Source: Thermoplasmata archaeon | GTDB taxonomy: Archaea > Thermoplasmatota > Thermoplasmata > Lutacidiplasmatales > UBA184 | Length of the DNA stretch: 12,122 bases | Direction of reading: 5' to 3' | Assembly (NCBI GenBank): GCA_021828085.1 | Contig: JAKATE010000051.1 | Location: forward strand, 1-12,122 | In this document: in pieces, positions 6,537 to 12,122 of the stretch | How the letters are laid out: each line of letters opens with the position of its first letter | How positions within the stretch are numbered: position 1 is the stretch's first letter | The notes under the pieces: generated by a model | What the model saw: the letters and a program-made list of their open reading frames with translations, nothing else | The model's database searches: none | Told to the model about the DNA's origin: nothing | Made by a program: the position numbers and the translations under genes

Positions 6537-7513
6537 CGCCGCCGGAGCCTCTCCCGCAGGAGCTCCCTGAGCTCGTCCGGATCGGAGTGCCGGCGAAGCT
6601 CGGGGAAGCTCACCACCGGGACCCCTTCCACGTCGGTCCGGGAGCCCCGGTCCGGGACGAGGAAGACCGAGAGGCCCTCGGCGACGCGGGAGATCTCGAG
6701 GAGGAGACGGGAGCGGCGCCCCAGCTGGTCGAGGGAGCCGGTCCCGAGGATCACCACGTCCCGGCCCCGGGGCCGCTCTTCGCGGGCCAGGGCGTCGAAG
6801 GGGGTCCGGACCGTCACGGTGACCTCCCAGCCGCTCTCGCCGAGCTCGTGGAGGACCTCGGGGGGGAACGGTCCGGGTCCGCGCTCGCCCCTGCCTTCCC
6901 CCTCCTCCGGGGAGCGCAGGCGCACTTCCACGTCGAACGGCTCGAGGGGAGCGGCGAGGGTGGCGGACAGGGCCTCCTCGAGGCGGCGGACCACCTCCGC
7001 CTCCGCGCCCCCTCCCTGTTCGTAGAGCTGGATGGTGCGTCGGGAGACCCCGGCGATCTCGGCCATGGCGCCCAGGGAGAGGTTGTGCTCGAGGCGCGCG
7101 CGGCGGAGCGCGGGCCCGTCGACCCGGATGAACTTCCCGCCCGGGCTCGAGAAGAGGAAGGGTGGCACGCCTTCCACGAGGTAGTCCTCGAGCCCTCCGA
7201 GGGAGAGGATGCCCACCCCGTGGCGGCTGTAGAGGACCGTGTCGTCGAGCGCCTGGGTGCCGGTGCTGCGGCCCACGACCAGAGGGACCGCGCCGAGCTC
7301 CTCCCCGAGCATCCGGAGGAGCCGCGCGTCCTGTGGGCCGAGGGCATCGACGTTCTTGAGCACCTTGACGAGGAGAAGCGTGGAATCGCGCCGTGCGATG
7401 AGGTCGAAAGGGGTGGGGCGGAAGTGGTGGAGGTCGAAGACGAAGAAGCCCGTGCGCTCCAGCAGCCGGCGCACCTTCGCCATGCCGGACTCCCGGTCCG
7501 TGAAGGAGGGCAT
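6533..7513 (-). CDS. Archaeal HTH-type transcriptional regulator with nuclease-like N-terminal domain (COG1395 type)
   Basis: A 326-residue predicted transcription factor. Residues 1-120 form an alpha/beta domain with FDLIARRDSTLLLVKVLKN (36-54), a layout seen in restriction-endonuclease-like folds. Residues 134-185 are a Cro/C1 helix-turn-helix, with LSLGAMAEIAGVSRRTIQLYEQG (145-167) giving the turn and recognition helix. The C-terminal half (190-326) is a second alpha/beta domain containing GRDVVILGTGS and a short PDRGSRTDVEGVPVV stretch. This architecture is known as an archaea-specific putative HTH regulator family. The ATG at 7513 is supported by a TATA box 30 nt upstream; an internal ATG at codon 11 is less likely. 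It is first in the minus-strand unit and is therefore a candidate regulator of the phosphate genes downstream, or of itself. Its DNA target is unknown. Confidence 0.9.
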   Translation of the reverse strand: MPSFTDRESGMAKVRRLLERTGFFVFDLHHFRPTPFDLIARRDSTLLLVKVLKNVDALGPQDARLLRMLGEELGAVPLVVGRSTGTQALDDTVLYSRHGVGILSLGGLEDYLVEGVPPFLFSSPGGKFIRVDGPALRRARLEHNLSLGAMAEIAGVSRRTIQLYEQGGGAEAEVVRRLEEALSATLAAPLEPFDVEVRLRSPEEGEGRGERGPGPFPPEVLHELGESGWEVTVTVRTPFDALAREERPRGRDVVILGTGSLDQLGRRSRLLLEISRVAEGLSVFLVPDRGSRTDVEGVPVVSFPELRRHSDPDELRELLRERLRRR

Positions 7514-7538
7514 GGGTCGACCGTTCCATGGCCGGAGC

Positions 7539-7547
7539 GTATATATG
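7539..7547 (-). promoter_or_regulatory. TATA box of the regulator operon, leaderless configuration
   Basis: The minus strand reads CATATATAC here, the only TATA-like A/T stretch in the 69-bp gap between the 164-residue protein gene and the regulator. Its centre lies 30 nt upstream of the ATG at 7513. Archaeal transcription typically starts about 25 nt after the TATA centre, which puts the start within a few bases of the ATG, so the mRNA would be leaderless. An out-of-frame ATG at 7529 would fall before the start site. It probably drives all six genes down to 1933. Confidence 0.72.
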
Positions 7548-7582
7548 CCCCTCTCAGGGCCGAGGGGAAGAACGTTCCGGGC

Positions 7583-8077
7583 TCAGGAACGCTTCTTCCG
7601 TTTCGGGCGGGCGGCCGGACGGGAGGGAGCCGAAGGGGCGGGGCCACGCCTCGACGCGGGAGCAGGGGATGGGTGGGGAGTGGGTTCCGCCACAGGGGGG
7701 GCGCCTTCGGGGGACGCGACGCCCAGGAGCTCCCTCTCGACGAGCCCGTCGCGGAAGCTCTTGAGCCTGAGGTAGGGGACGGTCACCGGCACCCGGTAGC
7801 TGCTGTTGGTCCCCTTGAGGCTCTCGGCGTAACGGCGGAGCCATCCGGTCATCTCGCTGATGCTCTCGAGCACCTCCCTCTCCGGGGCGGTACCGGGGGA
7901 GGCCCGGGCCGCGAGCTCGCGCCCCGCCTGGGAGAGGGCGGCCACGGAGAGCGTGAGGGAGTGACGGACGTCGCCCGTCATCCGGGACTCGTAGCGGGAC
8001 GGGTCGATCGTGGTGAGGCTACGGTCGAGGGCCATCACCAGGTGTTCGAGGGCCGTTCTCCAGCGCAGGTCGCTCAA
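7583..8077 (-). CDS. Small protein with helical N-terminal region and basic Pro/Ala-rich tail
   Basis: A 164-residue protein of no family I recognise. Residues 1-90 look helical and amphipathic (RWRTALEHLVMALDRSL at 5-21, then a long Leu/Ala-rich helix) and are followed by a short strand-rich segment YRVPVTVPYLRLKSF. From about residue 120 the sequence is Pro/Ala/Ser/Arg-rich, ending in PKRKKRS. Such a basic disordered tail suggests nucleic acid or polyanion contact, but that is inference. The start is TTG at 8077: in frame, an upstream TGA leaves no ATG or GTG. It reads divergently from the phosphoesterase gene and is separated from the regulator downstream by a gap with its own TATA box, so it is probably a separate transcript. 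Confidence 0.65.
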   Translation of the reverse strand: MSDLRWRTALEHLVMALDRSLTTIDPSRYESRMTGDVRHSLTLSVAALSQAGRELAARASPGTAPEREVLESISEMTGWLRRYAESLKGTNSSYRVPVTVPYLRLKSFRDGLVERELLGVASPEGAPPVAEPTPHPSPAPASRRGPAPSAPSRPAARPKRKKRS

Positions 8078-8163
8078 CGTGACCCCATGGCGCTCCTCGA
8101 AGAAATAGCCTCACAAGGTGAACGATAAGGCCCAGGCCCTCCATCCGGGCCGCGGACGGGGGC
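8078..8163. promoter_or_regulatory. Divergent promoter region between the small basic-tailed protein and the phosphoesterase
   Basis: An 86-bp gap between divergent start codons. On the minus strand CTATTTC (8102-8108) is centred 28 nt from the TTG at 8077, a spacing that would give a leaderless mRNA. On the plus strand the only A/T-leaning element is AACGATAAGG (8121-8130), about 38 nt from the ATG at 8164. Both are weak matches to an archaeal TATA box; the region must hold both promoters if the genes are unlinked to others. Confidence 0.4.
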
Positions 8164-9048
8164 ATGGGAGGGAGCGAGGAACCGGCCGCAGTGGCCCCGG
8201 TCCGGGGGGAGGCCGTGCTCCGCGTGGAGGAGGACCCGCCGCTCCTCGTGGTGAGCGATCTCCATCTGGGACTCGGCCTTCGGGGGGGCCAGGAACCCCG
8301 CCCCTACGTGGCCACGGCGGAGGGCCTGGCCGAGCGCTTCCTGGCGATAGCTCATCGCGAGCGGGTCGGTCGGCTGCTCCTCCTCGGGGATGTGAAGCAC
8401 CACATCCGCGGTGTCCCCCGCCCGGTGCGTCTGGAGGTGGAGGAGTTCTTCGGGCGACTGGAGGAGGCGGCGATCGAAATGGAGGTCGTCCTGGGGAACC
8501 ATGACGCCGGTCTCCCCCGGGCCCTCCCCCCCGAAGTGACGGTCCATGGTGCCAAGGGGCTCCTCCGCCGGGGCAACGGGTACTTCCACGGGCACACCTG
8601 GCCCTCCCGGCGCCTCCTCCTCGGAGCCCAGTGCCTGGTGATGGGCCACCTCCATCCCGGGTACCGGTTCGCGCTCCCCCGGGACCTGGAGGGGAGCGGG
8701 AAGGAACGCGTCTGGGTCCGCACGACCTTCCCTCCGTCGCCCGCCGGCGGGCGCAAGGTCCGTCACCCGGTGCCCCGCGCGCGCACCGCCCTGGTGCTGC
8801 CCGCGTTCAATCCGCTGTGCGCTAACGAGTCGCTCAACCGGAGCGAACCCTCCCGCGGGAGGAAATTCCTGGTGCGGCGGTTCCTCCTCCGGGGAGAGTC
8901 CCGGGCCTACCTCCTCGACGGCACGGACCTCGGGAAGATCCCGTGGGGTCCGCCCGAGGAGTCCGCCTCCGGTCCGGGTCCCGGTGAGAGTGCCTCGGGC
9001 TCCCGGAGCCTCTCCCGGGCGCGGAATCCCCGGACCCCGAGCCGCTGA
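8164..9048 (+). CDS. SbcD/Mre11-related metallophosphoesterase, archaeal MJ0037 type
   Basis: A 294-residue predicted metal-dependent phosphoesterase or nuclease. All calcineurin-type metal-binding motifs are visible in order: SDLHLG (31-36, D32 and H34), LGDVKHH (74-80, D76, H79), LGNHD (110-114, N112 and H113), GHTWP (143-147) and MGHLHPG (160-166, H162 and H164). The LGDVKH variant fits the archaeal ICC-like/SbcD-related group (COG1407), whose bacterial relatives include PdeM of ligase-associated DNA repair. The substrate of the archaeal group is not settled. No signal peptide is seen. The last 30 residues are Ser/Gly/Arg-rich and likely disordered. The ATG at 8164 lies just after a G-rich stretch; it stands alone on the plus strand and converges with the transporter operon. 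No repair gene is adjacent to support a DNA-repair role. Confidence 0.88.
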   Translation: MGGSEEPAAVAPVRGEAVLRVEEDPPLLVVSDLHLGLGLRGGQEPRPYVATAEGLAERFLAIAHRERVGRLLLLGDVKHHIRGVPRPVRLEVEEFFGRLEEAAIEMEVVLGNHDAGLPRALPPEVTVHGAKGLLRRGNGYFHGHTWPSRRLLLGAQCLVMGHLHPGYRFALPRDLEGSGKERVWVRTTFPPSPAGGRKVRHPVPRARTALVLPAFNPLCANESLNRSEPSRGRKFLVRRFLLRGESRAYLLDGTDLGKIPWGPPEESASGPGPGESASGSRSLSRARNPRTPSR

Positions 9049-9064
9049 GAGAGGAAGGGCCACC

Positions 9065-9109
9065 CCTCCCTTGCGGGGAGGTCGAACGTGCTCGGCGGGA
9101 ACCGCCGGG
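9065..9109. terminator. Two GC-rich hairpins between convergent genes
   Basis: Within the 71-bp convergent gap, 9065-9070 CCTCCC pairs with 9076-9081 GGGAGG around a five-base loop, and 9091-9098 CTCGGCGG pairs with 9102-9109 CCGCCGGG around GAA (one G-T pair). They could stop or protect transcripts from either side. No T-rich tract of the archaeal terminator kind follows, so termination is only suggested. Confidence 0.4.
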
Positions 9110-9119
9110 GAAGCCCTGT

Positions 9120-10169
9120 TCACTCGCTCCGGGTCGGGGAAAGGGCTCGGTTGAGGCCATCACAGGTCAGGATGACCCCGAGACCGAAGAGCAGTATCCA
9201 CAGGGCCGGGAAGACGACGCCCCACCAGGGATTGTAGCCCGTACCAAACTCCCAGCCGGACGCCCCGTTGGAGAGTATCCACGTCCACTCCGGGAAGGTC
9301 GGCGAATTGATGAGCGGAAGCGGGGGAGGGGCGAACGGTTCGCTCACAAGTCCGAGGCAGAGACCGGGGTTCGTGATGGTGTAGCCGTACTGGAGCCCTC
9401 CCAGGATCGCCAGGACCGCGGCGAGCGTCGTCGGGACCTGGGCGAAGACCGGGTAGAGGCTGTTCGGGATCACGTGGCGGAAGAGCAACCGACGGTCGGA
9501 GCCCCCCGAGGCCCGGGCCGCCTCCACGTACGGGAGCGCGGCGACGACCCGGGCGCGCGCGCGGACGGTCCGGGCGTACGGGGCCCAGACGACCAGGAGG
9601 AAGAGCAGCCCGAAGACCCAGATGCGGAGGTTTGGGTTGACCCCGGCGAGGATGTAGAGCGCGGCGAGAAGGATGACCACGAACTCCGGGATGGCGAGGA
9701 AGGCGTCCGTGAGGGCCATGAGCGTGTCGTCGACGAGCCCCCCCCGGAAGCCGGCGTAGCTGCCGAGGAGGATCCCGATGAGGACCGCCGGGAGGAGGAC
9801 CTCGAGGAGGAGCAGGAGGTCCCAGGGGGTGGCCCGGACCAGGCCCTGGAGCACGTCGAAGCCGAGTCCCGAGGTCTGTCCCAGGGGATTCGGCCCGACG
9901 TGGAAGGGGAAGAGGGTGAGGCTGGGACCGGGGACGACGGGGCAGCTCTCCCCCGTGCCCGGATGGTCCGGGAGGGAGGTCGGGCTCCCCGGGTAGAGGA
10001 GGGGGGAGAACGCGGCCACCCCGGCGAAGAAGGCCAGGATCGCCACCCCGGCCACGAGCGAAGGGGTGGAGGCGAGGAGCCGCAGGCGGCTGGGTCGGCG
10101 GACGGGCCCGGAGGACGCGTCCTCCTCGGCCACCGGTTCCGAAAGCCGCGCCGGGGCTCGATGGGCCAC
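9120..10169 (-). CDS. ABC transporter permease, OppC/DppC type
   Basis: A 349-residue inner-membrane permease of the peptide/nickel/opine ABC class. Segments: cytosolic N-terminal tail (1-35), a first membrane helix (about 36-58), an external loop holding the family's NPLG element (94-97, followed by GLGFDVLQGL), helices from about 117, and the EAA coupling loop YVEAARASGGSDRRLLF (214-230), which contacts the ATPase. Between the last two helices there is a longer than usual external loop (about 262-312) rich in Pro, Trp and Gly. The GTG at 10169 directly abuts the TGA (10170-10172) of the upstream permease gene, so the two form a permease pair. No ATPase or binding-protein gene follows: the next gene converges. 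Those components should lie upstream, outside the window, or elsewhere. Substrate cannot be read from the sequence. Confidence 0.88.
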   Translation of the reverse strand: MAHRAPARLSEPVAEEDASSGPVRRPSRLRLLASTPSLVAGVAILAFFAGVAAFSPLLYPGSPTSLPDHPGTGESCPVVPGPSLTLFPFHVGPNPLGQTSGLGFDVLQGLVRATPWDLLLLLEVLLPAVLIGILLGSYAGFRGGLVDDTLMALTDAFLAIPEFVVILLAALYILAGVNPNLRIWVFGLLFLLVVWAPYARTVRARARVVAALPYVEAARASGGSDRRLLFRHVIPNSLYPVFAQVPTTLAAVLAILGGLQYGYTITNPGLCLGLVSEPFAPPPLPLINSPTFPEWTWILSNGASGWEFGTGYNPWWGVVFPALWILLFGLGVILTCDGLNRALSPTRSE

Positions 10170-12122
10170 TCAACCCCTCCTGCCATCGCCGGCCGTGCGA
10201 GGGTCGAGGACCCGGGCCAGCGCATCCGCCACGATGTTGACCGCCAGCACCGCCATGAGGAAGAGGAAGGCAAGCACGGCGATGAGCGGCGGTCCGCTGG
10301 TGGTGAAGACCTCCCCGTAGACCGATTCCACGAGGAAGGCGCCGAAGCCGTTGTCGTTGAAGAACCACTCGACGAGGGACTGGATGAGCAGGAAGATGGC
10401 GAAGGTGTTCGCGAAGGTGTAAAGGTACACGGGGAGGACCAGCCGGGAAGTGTCCCGCCAGAGCAGCCGCGACTCCGGGACACCGCGCGCGCGAGAGACG
10501 ACCAGGTGGAAGTTCGCCCGCTGGCCCGAGGTTCCGAGGCGCGCGTACCGCAGGAAGAGCGCGGAGAAAGCGGCAGCGATGATCGCGGCCTGGAAGAGGA
10601 GTTTGGCGAGGATGACCCCCTCGGCGGCCCAGGAACCCCCGAGGGCGGCGTCGAGGAGCGGGAACCCCGTCGGGGTGGTCCCCCCGAGGTAGTTCACCCA
10701 GCTAGGGAAGCCCCCGTAGTTCACTTCGAACCAGGCGCCGCTGGGGAGCGTCCCGAACGGGGCGTCCCCGACGGACTGGGTGAAGGGCGAGTAGACGACA
10801 CTGGTGAGGATGAGCACCAGGGCGACCAGGGAGAAGAAGGCCCCGAAGGCGGCCAGGGTGCGCGTCGCGTTGTCGAGCGGCCGCCCGGGCCTCCAGCCGG
10901 AGAGGAGTCCGAGGGGGTAGGAGATGAGGGTCGCGAGGAGCAGGGCGACGAGGCCGAGCTCCAGGCTGTCCCTCAGGTAGAAGGCCAGGAGCGTCGTCGT
11001 GGGGGCGACGGACTCCGGGAAGCCGCCCACGCTCTTCGAGACGAAGCCCCACTCTCCCGTGAAGAGTTGCCCATTGAACTGAAGCCAGCTCGAGAAGTTC
11101 ACCGCCGGGAGGCTTCCCGAGGTCAGGTCGGGAACCCCCACGGAGAGGAACCAGAGGATCGTCGTGGCGAGGAGGACCTGGGGGACGACCAGCAGCAGCC
11201 GACGGGCGAGCCAGAGGAGGAACGGGTTCGCCCCCCAACGGTGAGGCTCGCCCCGGTGGGGCCACCAGACCTCGCGCAGCTCCCGGGCGAGGCGGGGAAG
11301 GCTCGGGGACCGGGAGAAGTCGCCCAGGGCGGAAGCGGTCCTCCGCAGACGCCCGGGGGCCCGGCCCACCTGCGCCCGGATCCGCGCGGTCCGCCGGTGC
11401 TCAAGGAAGGAGTAGCGTCCGATCCCTACGGCCGCGACCAGCGCGAGGAAGGCGAGGACCCAGATCACCGGGCCCCCGAAGTAGCTCAACAGGCCGGGTC
11501 CCGAGGGGCTCACCACCGTCACGGTCCAGTTGGCCGTGATGCTGATCCCCCGGCCATCCGTGACCGTGAGCTCCGTGGTGAACGTACCGGTCCGGGTGAA
11601 CTCGTGCACCTCGCTGGGGGAGCCGCTCGCCGTCGAACCGTCCCCGAAGCTCCAGAGGTACTGGTACGGGGATTGCCCGCCGGCCACGTTCGCCACGAAG
11701 GTGACGACGAGCGGGGAGCTGCCGCGGGACTGGCTCCCGGTGAGCGTGGCCGTCAAGGGGGCGGTGCCGTTGGGCACGCCCCCGAAGGGGACGGAGAGGG
11801 TCCATCCGAGCTCCTGGGGGGCCGGTCCCCCGTCATACCCTCCCACGAGAGCGAAGAAGTTCGGCCCCACGGTGGGGTTGGCGACGATGACGGCACTCTG
11901 AAGGTCCGGTGGGCCGGCCCCGTAGAGATAGCTCACGGACTGCCAGGTCCCGTCGAGGAAGACCCAGGTGTCGTTGAGCCAGCCGGTGGCGCCCTCGCCC
12001 CCGAAGAGCAGCGGGGTCCCGTCGCCCGTGGCCACCAGGAGCGCTAGGGCCCGGGGGGAGGGGGACTGCGCCGTGCGCACCGGGGACCAGACCCCGCCCC
12101 GGAACCACCAGGTGTCCGAGAG
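10170..12122 (-). CDS. Kelch-PKD-ABC permease fusion (OppB/DppB type), 5'-truncated by the window edge
   Basis: 650 residues are visible and the frame is open through the right edge. Numbering from the edge: Kelch-type repeats at 1-112, with LSDTWWF (1-7) and LNDTWVF (49-55) each at a repeat end and GTPLLFGG and FFALVGGYDGG strands; a PKD domain at about 122-207 with YLWSFGDGS and TELTVTD; a membrane helix at about 212-234; a basic cytosolic linker (240-300); then an OppB-like permease from WLARRLLLVVPQVLL (about 304-318) with six or so helices and a weak EAA loop (RARGVPESRLLW, 544-555). An apparent GTG start at 12080 lies inside a Kelch repeat and is not the true start. Asn-x-Ser/Thr sequons occur in the Kelch and PKD parts, fitting an external N-terminus. 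The permease pairs with the OppC-type gene directly downstream. A surface propeller on a permease could be a built-in substrate or glycan-binding module; its role is inferred. Confidence 0.85.
   Translation of the reverse strand, partial: LSDTWWFRGGVWSPVRTAQSPSPRALALLVATGDGTPLLFGGEGATGWLNDTWVFLDGTWQSVSYLYGAGPPDLQSAVIVANPTVGPNFFALVGGYDGGPAPQELGWTLSVPFGGVPNGTAPLTATLTGSQSRGSSPLVVTFVANVAGGQSPYQYLWSFGDGSTASGSPSEVHEFTRTGTFTTELTVTDGRGISITANWTVTVVSPSGPGLLSYFGGPVIWVLAFLALVAAVGIGRYSFLEHRRTARIRAQVGRAPGRLRRTASALGDFSRSPSLPRLARELREVWWPHRGEPHRWGANPFLLWLARRLLLVVPQVLLATTILWFLSVGVPDLTSGSLPAVNFSSWLQFNGQLFTGEWGFVSKSVGGFPESVAPTTTLLAFYLRDSLELGLVALLLATLISYPLGLLSGWRPGRPLDNATRTLAAFGAFFSLVALVLILTSVVYSPFTQSVGDAPFGTLPSGAWFEVNYGGFPSWVNYLGGTTPTGFPLLDAALGGSWAAEGVILAKLLFQAAIIAAAFSALFLRYARLGTSGQRANFHLVVSRARGVPESRLLWRDTSRLVLPVYLYTFANTFAIFLLIQSLVEWFFNDNGFGAFLVESVYGEVFTTSGPPLIAVLAFLFLMAVLAVNIVADALARVLDPRTAGDGRRG

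Noticed and set aside
6332..8128. 598-residue open frame on the plus strand
   Set aside because: It runs antisense across the TraB-like, regulator and small-protein genes and across the TATA box, with biased composition and no recognisable motif.
9474..12047. 857-residue open frame on the plus strand
   Set aside because: It is antisense to both permease genes. Its composition is almost all Glu, Asp, Arg, Gly and Pro with no domain, as expected from the GC-rich third positions of the real genes.
12078..12080. GTG start of the Kelch-PKD-permease gene at 12080
   Set aside because: The frame is open to the window edge and the 14 preceding codons read as a Kelch repeat end (LSDTWWF), so the true start is outside.

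Overview
The window looks like a high-GC archaeal chromosome segment, probably from a Thermoplasmata-like euryarchaeon. Three things point to archaea: an archaea-type Cro/C1 regulator with a nuclease-like N-terminal domain (COG1395 type), an MJ0037-type SbcD/Mre11-related phosphoesterase, and a clean TATA box placed so that the regulator's mRNA would be leaderless. PKD and Kelch surface domains are common in Thermoplasmata, but assignment below domain level is inference. Only three of the eleven visible start codons are ATG; I call five GTG and three TTG. No gap of 300 bases or more lacks a gene, and I see no tRNA, rRNA, CRISPR array or insertion sequence.

Layout: (1) 28-2015, plus strand: a SixA-type phosphohistidine phosphatase followed by a GT-B-like protein of unknown function. 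(2) 1933-7513, minus strand: a compact unit read from right to left as regulator, divergent TraB-like protein, Ppx/GppA-HD phosphatase, two tandem thymidylate-kinase-like P-loop proteins, and a CHAD protein. Its 3' end overlaps the 3' end of unit 1 by 83 bp. (3) 7583-8077, minus: a small protein with a basic tail, divergent from (4) 8164-9048, plus: the phosphoesterase. (5) 9120-12122, minus: two ABC-transporter permeases of the oligopeptide/dipeptide class. The upstream one is fused to extracellular Kelch and PKD domains and runs off the right edge.

The central idea is that unit 2, with SixA opposite it, is a polyphosphate-handling cluster. Ppx/GppA hydrolyses polyphosphate, CHAD is a polyphosphate-binding helical domain, and SixA is a frequent genomic companion of both. 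The two kinase-like proteins resemble thymidylate kinase in fold but lack its usual substrate motif, and one has Arg in place of the Walker A Lys. PPK2 polyphosphate kinases belong to the same broad P-loop kinase group, so the pair are candidates for the kinase or regulatory half of an archaeal polyphosphate system. This is inference from context, not shown by the sequence. The second item of interest is the Kelch-PKD-permease fusion at the right edge.
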